The position numbers and the translations under genes are program-made. From Actinomycetota bacterium (GTDB lineage: Bacteria; Actinomycetota; Actinomycetes; Mycobacteriales; HKI-0501), in NCBI GenBank assembly GCA_030840805.1, contig JAVEDU010000103.1:1-60246 (forward strand): DNA of 60,246 nt, written 5' to 3'. Shown here in pieces: positions 1 to 7,213 of this stretch. The first letter of the stretch is position 1. Every line of letters starts with the position of its first letter. The notes under the pieces were generated by a model. That model was not told where the DNA came from, ran no database searches, and saw only the letters and a program-made list of their open reading frames with translations.

Positions 1-37
1 GCCTGCTGGTGCTCGAGGACGGCTTCGCCGACGAGAC
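1..37. repeat. 37-base terminal redundancy, left copy
   Basis: Bases 1-37 are identical to 60210-60246. This is what a circular contig looks like when cut open with an overlap. A real direct repeat at both ends of a linear segment would look the same. The in-phase SRPBCC frame across the join favours circularity, giving a unit of about 60,209 bp. Confidence 0.85.
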
Positions 38-239
38 CGGCGCACCGAACGCGGCCATGCCCACCATGGTCATGCGGGTCGAGATCACCGACCGGCCGGG
101 CGGCGTCACCATGACCATGACGACGCGCTTCCCGTCGCTCGAGGCGATGGAGAAGCTCATCGGCATGGGCATGGAGGAGGGCCTCCAGCAGGCCATGGGC
201 CAGATCGACGCGGTCCTCGCGGGCGTTCCCGCCTCGTGA
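1..239 (+). CDS. AHSA1-type SRPBCC protein, C-terminal part (continues from 60134 across the join)
   Basis: Reading frame open from the first base to TGA at 237-239, in the style of the C-terminal half of AHSA1-like SRPBCC (START-fold) proteins: FADETGAPN, then FPSLEAMEKL and a closing helix GMEEGLQQAMGQIDAVLAG. These small ligand-binding or hydrolase-like proteins have no single known substrate. If the molecule is circular, the frame starts at GTG 60134, is in phase through the 37-base overlap and encodes 104 residues. That lacks about 50-60 residues of the usual N-terminal strand-helix region, so the gene is 5'-truncated. It lies head-to-tail behind a broken Rieske oxygenase. Function is probably lost. 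Confidence 0.7.
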   Translation, partial: LLVLEDGFADETGAPNAAMPTMVMRVEITDRPGGVTMTMTTRFPSLEAMEKLIGMGMEEGLQQAMGQIDAVLAGVPAS

Positions 240-1103
240 GGACCCAACGCCGTCAGAACCGGGGGACCTGCGGGTAGCGACGACGACGAGAGGCAGCCAA
301 CCCCAGGATGCCGTTGATCCGCGCCCCGGCGCAGCCCTCCCGGCGCTCGGGTGGTCTCCAGGCGGGCCTCGGGGTCTGGCCCGACACCGCCGTCCCCCAC
401 AGAGGCGCGTGGCGGACCCGGTGGCTCCCGGCCCGGCGGGCCAGTTCTCCGCACAGGGCGGACGGATGGTGTCGAGACACCTCGACACCATCCGTCCGTG
501 CGTGACCGCGGTGGACCCGTGGGGCGGGCCGGACCCGAACCCGCGGCCGAGGGACCATGAGGGTTCCCGAAGGCGTCATTCCCACCCGCTACCCGCGCCA
601 TCTTGTGCGCGGTGCGGTTCCCGCCCCACCTCCGACCGCGGCACCCGGCCGACGGTATCCGGCCGCTGGCCGACCAGGTCGGCTCCCCGCCTACCACGTC
701 GTCGCCGAGGCTGACCGACACGGCCGAGGACGCGCACGCCTCCGAAGCGGAGGCCCAGGTGGAGGCCGGCGAGGGCGTGCCGCGGGTCGGTGCGCTCAGC
801 GGCCGGCCCTCGCTGCACAGCGCGCCCGGTGCGGGCATCGCCGTGCAGGTCGACGGCTCCCGCCCCAGACGCCACCTCATCGAGATCACACCGTCACACC
901 GCTTGCAGGTAGCAGCGATCCGGATCGCTCGCTGACGGTAGCCACGGATGGCGGCTGGCGGCGATGTCCGACGCCCTGCGACCGGTCAGGCTGAGGAAGC
1001 CGGTCGGCCTCCGCCGCCGGCCGCCTCGGGCGGCTCCTCACCCGGGGCCGGGCCGCCGCGGAAGTGGCCGGCGTGGTGAGGCTTGGCGACGAAGGGAGCC
1101 GGC
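240..1103. other. gene-poor stretch with palindrome and tRNA-like scrap
   Basis: Several frames stay open here, as expected at this GC content, but none reads like a protein family. The stretch contains the 18-bp palindrome at 459-498, a sequence at about 518-575 that resembles the 3' half of a tRNA on the minus strand, and the leader of the sulfite oxidase gene. If the molecule is a circle, this and 23362-23854 are the most plausible places for an origin, but no iterons or AT-rich tract are evident. Confidence 0.5.
459..498. repeat. perfect 18-bp inverted repeat with 4-base loop
   Basis: Left arm 459-476, loop ACAC 477-480, right arm 481-498. The arms are perfect reverse complements. It lies in non-coding DNA 220 bases after the SRPBCC stop and has no T-run on either side. 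It could be a rho-independent-like terminator for the SRPBCC/Rieske transcript, a protein-binding dyad, or part of a replication or transfer site. I cannot tell which from sequence alone. Confidence 0.85.
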
Positions 1104-2240
1104 ATGTGGGGCAAGCGGGACGACATGGTCGTCCACGACGAGGAACCGTTCAACGCCGAGCCGCCGCCCGCCGCGCTGGCCGGCCGGCCGCTGACCCCGG
1201 TCGAGGCCTTCTACAGCCGCAACCACGCCCCCATTCCCGACCTCGACCCGGCCACCTGGCGGCTGCGCGTGGACGGCCTGGTCGACCGCGAACTGGTGTT
1301 GTCCCTACCCGAGCTCCAACAGCGCTTCCGGCCCCGCACCGAGGTGGCCACCCTCGTGTGCGCGGGCAACCGACGCGCCGAGCTGCTGGCGGTCCGGGAC
1401 ATCCCGGGGCAGGTGCCGTGGGGTCCAGCCACCATCTCGACGGCCGAGTGGACCGGCGCCAGCCTCGCCGACGTGCTGGCCGAGGCCCGACCCGGTGCCG
1501 GCGCGGCGCACGTCGCCTTCACCGCCCCGGACGTCTCGCCGAGCGTGCACCAGCCCTTCGGCAGCTCCATCCCGCTGCCGAAGGCCAGCTCCGGCGAGGT
1601 TCTGCTGGCCTGGGCGATCAACGGCGACCCGCTGCCCCGCGTGCACGGCGGGCCGGTGCGGGTCGTGGTGCCCGGCTACATCGGGGCCCGCAGCGTCAAG
1701 TGGGTCCAGCACATCACCGCCCTGGCCCAGCCCTCGGACAACTACTTCCAGGCGGAGGACTACCGGCTGCTGCCGCCCGACGCCGAACCCGCTGCCGGCC
1801 GCGGCATCGCGCTGGGGCCGCTGACCATGACCTCGGCGATCCTCTCCCCCGACGACGGCGCCCACCTGCCCGCCGGCCCCACCGACGTCACCGGCTACGC
1901 CCTCGCCGGAGAGGGCCGCAGCATCGCCCGCGTCGATGTCTCCACCGACGGTGGGCAGACCTGGACCCAGGCCACCGTGGACGACCCACCCAGCCCGTGG
2001 GCGTGGCAGCTGTGGCACACCACCCTGGACCTGCCCGCCAGCCCCGCGGAGATCACCGCCCGGGCGTGGGACGACGCCGGCGCGACCCAGCCGGAGTTCC
2101 CCGCCAGCGTGTGGAACCCCGCGGGCTACGACAACACCTCCTGGCCCCGCATCCGGGTCGACGTCTGCCGCCCCGGCTCGGCAGCTGGACCGGTCGGGGG
2201 CAGCACGTCGCTCGTGTCCGGAAAGGTGAGCAGGCGGTGA
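1104..2240 (+). CDS. sulfite oxidase, molybdopterin type
   Basis: Product of 378 residues with the two domains of the family. The N-terminal oxidoreductase molybdopterin-binding domain (about 25-230) contains CAGNRR, whose Cys ligates molybdenum and whose Arg residues bind substrate. The C-terminal Mo-co dimerisation domain (about 245-365) follows. It should oxidise sulfite to sulfate. No haem-b5 domain and no Tat or Sec signal are visible, so it resembles the cytosolic plant-like type and would need a separate electron acceptor. The ATG at 1104 is chosen over TTG 1083 because AAGGGAG sits 7 bases upstream. No cytochrome partner gene is adjacent. Sulfite is a substrate of the ComA enzyme at 21600-22367; a link is possible but unproven. 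Confidence 0.9.
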   Translation: MWGKRDDMVVHDEEPFNAEPPPAALAGRPLTPVEAFYSRNHAPIPDLDPATWRLRVDGLVDRELVLSLPELQQRFRPRTEVATLVCAGNRRAELLAVRDIPGQVPWGPATISTAEWTGASLADVLAEARPGAGAAHVAFTAPDVSPSVHQPFGSSIPLPKASSGEVLLAWAINGDPLPRVHGGPVRVVVPGYIGARSVKWVQHITALAQPSDNYFQAEDYRLLPPDAEPAAGRGIALGPLTMTSAILSPDDGAHLPAGPTDVTGYALAGEGRSIARVDVSTDGGQTWTQATVDDPPSPWAWQLWHTTLDLPASPAEITARAWDDAGATQPEFPASVWNPAGYDNTSWPRIRVDVCRPGSAAGPVGGSTSLVSGKVSRR

Positions 2241-2377
2241 CCACCACCGACCTTCCCGACCTGCACCGTGGCGTCCGGTCGATGACCACAGCCGTGCCGG
2301 GCGAGGCGGACCGGCCTGCCCACGCCCAGTGCCGCGCCGCCGCCGGTCGGCCGACCGTCGGCGACCAGCCCTTCTGA
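2237..2377 (+). CDS. small hypothetical protein, 46 aa
   Basis: GTG overlaps the TGA of the sulfite oxidase gene (GTGA), the coupling style used throughout this molecule, and the frame runs 46 residues. There is no recognisable domain, signal or membrane segment, and composition is polar and Arg/Ala/Pro-rich. Start-stop coupling is the only evidence that it is translated, so it may be chance. Confidence 0.25.
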   Translation: MTTTDLPDLHRGVRSMTTAVPGEADRPAHAQCRAAAGRPTVGDQPF

Positions 2378-2439
2378 CACCCACGGCCCGGTCGGATGAG
2401 CCGCCGGACATGCCGGTCCACAGCAGAGAGGGGACGGAG

Positions 2440-2814
2440 ATGGAGCGGCCGGAGCAGGCCACAGGGCGTGCCGCCGGCTCCGAGCCCGACTACCGCTTCA
2501 CCCTGGCCAACGAGCGGACGTTCCTGGCCTGGTTCCGCACCGCGCTGGCCCTGATCGCCGGCGGTGTGGCCGTCGTCCAGCTGGTCCCGGCGCTCGCCTT
2601 CCCAGGTACCCGGCACGTGCTGGGGATCCTTCTGGCGGTCGCGGGCGGCGGGCTGTCGTCGGCCGCCGTCCTCCGGTGGCGGGGAGTGCAGGCCGCCATG
2701 CGGCGCGAGGAGGACCTGCCCCCGACCCGGATCCCGGTGATCCTGGGGCTCGGGCTGGCGGCCCTCACCACCTTCCTGGTCGTCCTCCTCCTGCTCTCCC
2801 GGCGGCCGGGGTGA
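2440..2814 (+). CDS. DUF202 (YidH-like) membrane protein
   Basis: Product of 124 residues with the DUF202 signature near the N-terminus (ANERTFLAWFRTALALI, residues about 27-43) followed by three hydrophobic helices at about 33-55, 65-82 and 98-118. YidH-family proteins are small inner-membrane proteins of unknown function. ATG 2440 follows GGGGACGG at good distance; an upstream in-frame ATG gives an Arg-rich extension unlike the family. It is coupled by GTGA to the next gene, which is also DUF202-like, so the two probably act as a heteromeric pair. Confidence 0.85.
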   Translation: MERPEQATGRAAGSEPDYRFTLANERTFLAWFRTALALIAGGVAVVQLVPALAFPGTRHVLGILLAVAGGGLSSAAVLRWRGVQAAMRREEDLPPTRIPVILGLGLAALTTFLVVLLLLSRRPG

Positions 2815-3128
2815 GGGCCGCCGCCGGGGAGCGGACCGAGCTGGCGTGGGAGCGCAGCGCCCTGGGCCCGCTGGCAGCGGCCGCGCTGCTGCTGTTCCAC
2901 CATGTCGGACCGACCCTCGGCCGGGTCCTGCTGGTCGCGGCCGACGTCCTGCTGGCCCTCGTCATCATCTGGTTCGGGCGCCGGCGGGACCGTCGGATCC
3001 GGTCCGTGCGCACGGATTCGAGCGGGCGGATCACCGTGTCCGACGGCGGCCGGGAGGTCGTCGGCGCGGCGGTTGCGGCCACCGCGATCGCGCTGGGCAC
3101 GGCCGTCGTCCTCGCGTTCGGGACCTGA
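2811..3128 (+). CDS. second DUF202-like small membrane protein
   Basis: Product of 105 residues starting at GTG 2811, which overlaps the previous stop. It carries a shortened DUF202 motif, GERTELAWERSALG (about 6-19), then hydrophobic helices at about 18-31, 36-50 and 84-103. DUF202 genes commonly occur as tandem pairs of a longer and a shorter member, as here. Function unknown; location would be the cytoplasmic membrane. Confidence 0.8.
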   Translation: MRAAAGERTELAWERSALGPLAAAALLLFHHVGPTLGRVLLVAADVLLALVIIWFGRRRDRRIRSVRTDSSGRITVSDGGREVVGAAVAATAIALGTAVVLAFGT

Positions 3129-3142
3129 CCTGTCCCTCGACG

Positions 3143-3607
3143 TCAGCCGCCGGCCGGGTGGGGGCTCTCGCCCTTCTCCGTCGCTTCCCGGGCCTGTGTC
3201 CACTTCGCATGCTCCTGAGAGACCAGCCCCTCGAGCCGTTCCGCCAGGGCGCGTCGCCGGTCGTCACCTCCGTAGGGGCCCGCCTGCGCGAGGTAGAGGT
3301 ACCGCTCGTGCTTCAACGCCTCCGCGGTCGACCGGTACTGCACCCAGTTGGTCTGCCACTGGTTCAGCTGCTGGAGCCCCTCCAGCACCACCACCACCGC
3401 GGCGACGCCGGCCGTGACCGCCGCGGGCGCGCTGATCCCGGCCAGAACCGGGACCGCGGCCGCAACGACGATCTCCACGGCCTTCACGCGCTTGTACCAC
3501 CGCTGCGCAGCGACGCTCCTGGTGTCGTACCAGCGCAGTTGGTCCTCGAGCCGATCCCAAGTCGGATCGCCGATCGACGGGAGCGTGTCCTCATCCGGGT
3601 CGCCCAT
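3143..3607 (-). CDS. DUF4231 / SLATT-like two-TM protein
   Basis: Product of 154 residues. The N-terminal helix carries WDRLEDQLRWYDTRS (about 15-29), followed by two adjacent hydrophobic helices (about 45-62 and 65-80) and an amphipathic C-terminal part with LKHERYLYLAQAGPY. This is the DUF4231 layout, related to SLATT proteins, the two-helix membrane effectors that often accompany nucleotide-sensing defence genes. No cyclase or SLOG partner is adjacent, so it is an orphan. ATG 3607 is preferred because the longer form adds 20 residues of non-family sequence. Convergent with the DUF202 pair, with 14 bases between stops. Confidence 0.75.
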   Translation of the reverse strand: MGDPDEDTLPSIGDPTWDRLEDQLRWYDTRSVAAQRWYKRVKAVEIVVAAAVPVLAGISAPAAVTAGVAAVVVVLEGLQQLNQWQTNWVQYRSTAEALKHERYLYLAQAGPYGGDDRRRALAERLEGLVSQEHAKWTQAREATEKGESPHPAGG

Positions 3608-3816
3608 CCGCGCCTCCGTCTCCGAGACCCGACATCCTAGGAGGCGGCGACCCATCAGCGTGAACACCCCGCCCGGGCCCGATCACCACGTATCGATGCC
3701 GGAGTCCCGCTCCCCGACCGGCACCGCATGCAGCACCGGCCACTGCGGTCCCAGCCCGGCCGGGATCCGGCCGACGGCGAACCTCCCCGAGTGCACCCCC
3801 GGACGTCGCGCCTGGG
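3608..3816. other. intergenic, no feature seen
   Basis: A spacer of 209 bases between two minus-strand genes. I see no convincing hairpin or promoter. Confidence 0.4.
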
Positions 3817-4284
3817 TCAGCGCTGCAGGTCGATCGCCATCGGCTGGTGCGGCACGCCCGCGTAGACCTCGACATCCCCGTCGTGGTGCCAGCCGAGCCG
3901 CTCGAAGAACCTCACGTTCGGAAGCTGGACGTGCGCGACCATCCGGCGGCCACCGAGTTCGGCGGCGGTGCGGACGGCGTACCGGACGAGCGGCTCGCCG
4001 AGCCCGCGCAGTCGGTGCTCGTGCAGCACCGCGAGCCGGTCGCCCTGCCAGAGACCGGGCTCGCCGTCGAGCGGGAAGAGCCGCACGGTTCCGCCGACGA
4101 CGTCGTCCACCATGCCCACCACGTGCAGGGTGCGCGGGTTGTCGTCCTGCGGGTCCCGGTCCGACTCGGCGAACACCCGCTGGTCGGTCACGAACACGGC
4201 GTGCCGGACCGCGTGGTGCGCCGCCAGTTCCTCCGGGGTGGCGGCCGGGCGGCACTCCACGGCGACCCACGCGGTCCGCAGCAC
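3817..4284 (-). CDS. MSMEG_0567/Sll0786-type N-acetyltransferase
   Basis: Product of 155 residues, GNAT fold. An N-terminal segment with RHAVFVTDQRVFAESDRDPQD is followed by VGGTVRLFPL (strand 4) and the acetyl-CoA loop RLRGLGEPLVRYAV, ending with NVRFFERLGW. This matches the GNAT member of the MSMEG_0565-0572 / Nit1C cluster, whose acetyl acceptor is unknown. GTG 4284 is 2 bases beyond the radical SAM stop with a GGGGG run upstream; a longer start at 4365 would overlap that gene by 79 bases. It is the last gene of the 5438-3817 transcript. Assignment rests on sequence character plus the neighbouring radical SAM gene. Confidence 0.8.
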   Translation of the reverse strand: MLRTAWVAVECRPAATPEELAAHHAVRHAVFVTDQRVFAESDRDPQDDNPRTLHVVGMVDDVVGGTVRLFPLDGEPGLWQGDRLAVLHEHRLRGLGEPLVRYAVRTAAELGGRRMVAHVQLPNVRFFERLGWHHDGDVEVYAGVPHQPMAIDLQR

Positions 4285-4286
4285 GA

Positions 4287-5438
4287 CTAGGCCCCCGGCC
4301 GCCGTCCGATCTGCAGGACCGGCTCCATCGAGCTCATTCCCGAGCAGGCCTGGCACCGGGCGCACCCCGCCTTGGCCGTGGTCGAGTTCATCGTGCCGCG
4401 CTCGGTCATGTACGCGAGCACCCGGCGGTAGATGGGCGTCGTGTACGCGCTCGTCGGGGGCTTCCAGTCGGCCATGAGGCTGCCGGCCACCGGGCGCAGC
4501 GGGACGACGAACGGGTACACGCCCATGTCGACGGCCCGCTTGCAGCCCTCGATGGTGAGCTCCGGGTCCTCACCCATGCCGAGGATGACGTAGGTGGACA
4601 CCTGGCCCTCGCCGAACACGGCGACCGCGCGCTCCCACGCGGCGAAGTACGACTCGATACCGGTCCGCGCCTTGCCGGGAGCGACCCGCGCGAGCACCGC
4701 CGGGTCGAACGTCTCGACGTGGATGCCCACCGAGTCGATGCCCATCGCGCCGACCTCGTCGATCACGTCGAGGTCGTACGGCGGCTCGAACTGCACCTCG
4801 ACCGGCAGCCCGGCCGCCTCCTTCACGGCCTGGCCGCAGCGGGCCACGTACAGCGCGCCGCGGTCGACGCCGCGGGTGCTGCCGGTGGTCAGTGTCGCAT
4901 CGACCGCGCCGTCGAGGTCGCGTGCCGCGATCGCCACCTCGGCGAGCTGCTCCGGGGTCTTGCGCGCGATCGTGCGCCCGGAATCGAGCGACACCCCGAT
5001 GCCGCAGAACTGGCACTGGTCGTCGTTGCCCCAGTACGTGCAGTGCTGGACGACCGTACTGGCGAGGGAGTCCAGGTGCAGCAGGGCGATCTGCCAGTAC
5101 GGGATGCCGTCCGCGGTCTGGCGGTCGTAGAACCGTGGCCGCCGCTCGGCCGCCGCGGTCGCGAGGCGGACGCCGTCCCGGTAGATGCCGTAGCCCTCGT
5201 CCTCGCTCTCGAGCACGTACGGCGAGGAGGGCATGACGGGCGCGGTGATCTGGAACCCCTCGACCCACAGCATCCCGGAGTCGGTCGGGCCGGCGCCGCC
5301 GGTACGCCGCTCCACCTGCGTCTCCAGCCGCAGGCCCTGGGCCTGGAGGTCGAGGATCAGCGCGCTCACGTCCGCGGCGGGCGGCGGGCCCGCGATGGCA
5401 CTGCCGTCCGCCCGAGCTCCAATGGTCGTAACCGTCAC
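4287..5438 (-). CDS. MSMEG_0568-family radical SAM protein
   Basis: Product of 383 residues. The [4Fe-4S] motif is HCTYWGNDDQCQFCGIG at about 134-150, a C-X8-C-X2-C spacing instead of the classical C-X3-C-X2-C. A TIM-barrel body follows with LTTGSTRG, VEVQFEPPYDL and STYVILGMGED (GGE-like and strand motifs). A C-terminal CARCQAC triplet (about 361-367) could ligate a second cluster. It would cleave S-adenosylmethionine; substrate unknown. The family is a core member of Nit1C-type clusters, some of which are linked to cyanide assimilation. GTG 5438 has AGGAGG 7 bases upstream. It overlaps nothing and precedes the GNAT gene by 2 bases. Confidence 0.85.
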   Translation of the reverse strand: MTVTTIGARADGSAIAGPPPAADVSALILDLQAQGLRLETQVERRTGGAGPTDSGMLWVEGFQITAPVMPSSPYVLESEDEGYGIYRDGVRLATAAAERRPRFYDRQTADGIPYWQIALLHLDSLASTVVQHCTYWGNDDQCQFCGIGVSLDSGRTIARKTPEQLAEVAIAARDLDGAVDATLTTGSTRGVDRGALYVARCGQAVKEAAGLPVEVQFEPPYDLDVIDEVGAMGIDSVGIHVETFDPAVLARVAPGKARTGIESYFAAWERAVAVFGEGQVSTYVILGMGEDPELTIEGCKRAVDMGVYPFVVPLRPVAGSLMADWKPPTSAYTTPIYRRVLAYMTERGTMNSTTAKAGCARCQACSGMSSMEPVLQIGRRPGA

Positions 5439-5505
5439 TGCATCCTCCTGTGTACGGGATCGTCAAGTGATAGCAGAAGCGGCGTCTCCGAAGGTAGTAA
5501 GCGCG

Positions 5506-6150
5506 TCAACTTTCCGATGCGAAATCGGCGCGCACTGCCTCCACCGCCGCGAGCCAGGCGTCCCGATCGGTGAATTCCTCGGACCGCACCCCGTCGGACG
5601 TCACCTCGAGGACGTACGTGGCCTCGCCGGTGCGAGGATCGGCGGTCGCCGAGCGCACCATCAGCGCCTCGGTACCGGTGTGCACCTCCACCCATCGGGC
5701 GGCGCCGCCGGTCCAGGCCGCGGCATCCGGCTCCTCGAGCACCGCCCACGCCTGCCCTGCCGCCCGGGCCCGCTCCAGCGTCTGGCGCTGCAGCTCCCCG
5801 GCCTGTTCCGCGAGTAGCCCGCGGAACCGCTGCGCCATCGCCGCGTCGATCACGAGCTCGGGATCCAGCGTCTGGAGCGGGATCCCCTCGTCGCGCGCGT
5901 GGACGGCGAGCCACGCCCGGAGCTGGTCCTCCGCCCCGGCGAGCGCGTCGAGGCTCGGGCAGGTCTCGGAGAGCCGGCGGGCGAGCAGCCCGACGAGCGT
6001 GACGGCGTGCTGGTACCGCTCGGCGTCCACCATCGCGAGCGGGAACAGCCGGTCCTCGGCGGTGCGCAGTCGTTTCGCGAGGGCAGCGTGCTCGGCGGGC
6101 ACGGGCGCCGGCCCCACGGTGTCGCCCGGACCGAACGGTGACTGGGACAT
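5506..6150 (-). CDS. hypothetical protein, 214 aa, in Nit1C-type island
   Basis: Product of 214 residues that I do not recognise. It is mostly helical, with Leu/Ala-rich segments (about 25-125), an all-alpha first half and a beta-rich second half (WVEVHTGTEALMVRSA, YVLEVTSDG). There are no membrane helices, signal or metal motif, and one cysteine only (ETCPSLDALAG). ATG 6150 follows GGAGTGTC. It is the promoter-proximal gene of the transcript leading to the radical SAM and GNAT genes (67-base gap) and is divergent from carbamate kinase, so it probably belongs to the same pathway. Confidence 0.7.
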   Translation of the reverse strand: MSQSPFGPGDTVGPAPVPAEHAALAKRLRTAEDRLFPLAMVDAERYQHAVTLVGLLARRLSETCPSLDALAGAEDQLRAWLAVHARDEGIPLQTLDPELVIDAAMAQRFRGLLAEQAGELQRQTLERARAAGQAWAVLEEPDAAAWTGGAARWVEVHTGTEALMVRSATADPRTGEATYVLEVTSDGVRSEEFTDRDAWLAAVEAVRADFASES

Positions 6151-6262
6151 GACACTCCTGCACCCTTGGCAACACGACGGATCGTTCACTATGGTCAGCG
6201 TCTCACGTCGCATCCTAGACGGACAACGGGCGCCGGGCGCCCCCCGGCGGAAGGCAGGACCC
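6151..6262. promoter_or_regulatory. divergent control region upstream of carbamate kinase
   Basis: 112 bases between divergent genes. The plus-strand stretch 6211-6230 (CATCCTAGACGGACAACGGG) closely resembles the coenzyme-M operon promoter read on the minus strand at 22386-22366 (CATCCTAGTATCGACAACG). A TATGGT hexamer at 6190-6195 could be an additional minus-10. Likely promoter of the carbamate kinase-AllF-glycosyltransferase operon. Exact start sites are not determinable here. Confidence 0.4.
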
Positions 6263-7213
6263 GTGTTCGGGACAGCTGTGGTCGCCCTCGGCGGCAACGC
6301 ACTCACTCGTGAGGGCGAGGCCGGGACGTACGAGGAGATGGCGGCGAACGCCCGCGCGATGGCCGAGGCGGCGTACGGGCTCCACCAGGCGGGCTGGCGG
6401 GTGGTGATCACCCACGGCAACGGGCCGCAGGTGGGGAACCTCGCGATCCAGCAGGAGTGCGAACTGGTCCCCGCGCAGCCGCTGTGCGCCCTCGGCGCGA
6501 TGACACAGGGCCTGCTGGGCAGCCTGTTCTGCCTCGCGTGGCGCCAGGTGGCCGGCAAGCGGGCGCCCGAGGTCGTCAGCGTCGTCACCCACATGCGCGT
6601 CGACGCCGACGACCCCGCGTTCGGGCGGCCCACCAAGCCGATCGGGCCGTTCTTCTCCGCCGAGAAGGCGCGCACGCTCGCCGGCGAGAAGGACTGGGAG
6701 TTCATCGAGGACTCCGGTCGCGGGTACCGCCGGGTGGTGGCCTCCCCGACCCCGCTGGAGATCGTCGAGGCGCCGGTGATCGAGCACCTGGTCGACGAGG
6801 GGTACGTGGTGGTCGCGACCGGCGGGGGCGGGATCCCGGTCGTCGACCATGGACCGTCGCTCGCCGGGGTGGACGCCGTGGTGGACAAGGACCTCGCCGC
6901 CGCGCTTCTCGGCTCGGCGATCGGCGCGCGGTCGCTGGTGCTGGTCACCGGGGTGGACGCGGTCATGCTCGACTACGGGACGCCGCGTGAGCGTGTCCTG
7001 TCCACCGTGACCGCGGAGGAGATGCGCGGGCACCTCGCGGCCGGACAGTTCCCGGAGGGGAGCATGGGCCCGAAGGTGCGCGCCGCGCTGCAGTTCCTCG
7101 ACGGCGGCGGCGGCTGTGCGGTGATCACCTCGCCCGGGCTGGTGTCGAGGGCGTTGTCGGGACGGGTGGGCACGCGCATCGTGCGCGGCGCGGCGGGGCA
7201 GGGAGCGGCATGA
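6263..7213 (+). CDS. allK: carbamate kinase (AllK/ArcC-like)
   Basis: Product of 316 residues, usual length for carbamate kinase of the amino-acid kinase fold. Key stretches are VVALGGNAL (phosphate-binding strand), HGNGPQVGN, the insertion with TKPIGPFFS, VATGGGGIPV, GVDAVVDKDLAAALL and SMGPKVRAA. It converts carbamoyl phosphate and ADP into ATP and carbamate, which breaks down to NH3 and CO2. GTG 6263 is preceded by GGAAGGCAGG. Its stop overlaps the AllF start (ATGA), as expected for a catabolic kinase coupled to an AllFGH-type carbamoyltransferase. ArcC from an arginine deiminase route is less likely because no arcA or arcB is present. Confidence 0.92.
   Translation: MFGTAVVALGGNALTREGEAGTYEEMAANARAMAEAAYGLHQAGWRVVITHGNGPQVGNLAIQQECELVPAQPLCALGAMTQGLLGSLFCLAWRQVAGKRAPEVVSVVTHMRVDADDPAFGRPTKPIGPFFSAEKARTLAGEKDWEFIEDSGRGYRRVVASPTPLEIVEAPVIEHLVDEGYVVVATGGGGIPVVDHGPSLAGVDAVVDKDLAAALLGSAIGARSLVLVTGVDAVMLDYGTPRERVLSTVTAEEMRGHLAAGQFPEGSMGPKVRAALQFLDGGGGCAVITSPGLVSRALSGRVGTRIVRGAAGQGAA

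Noticed and set aside
3348-5573. Very long plus-strand open frame opposite the radical SAM and GNAT genes
   Set aside because: Arg/Pro-rich composition and no family resemblance; an antisense shadow typical of GC-rich DNA.
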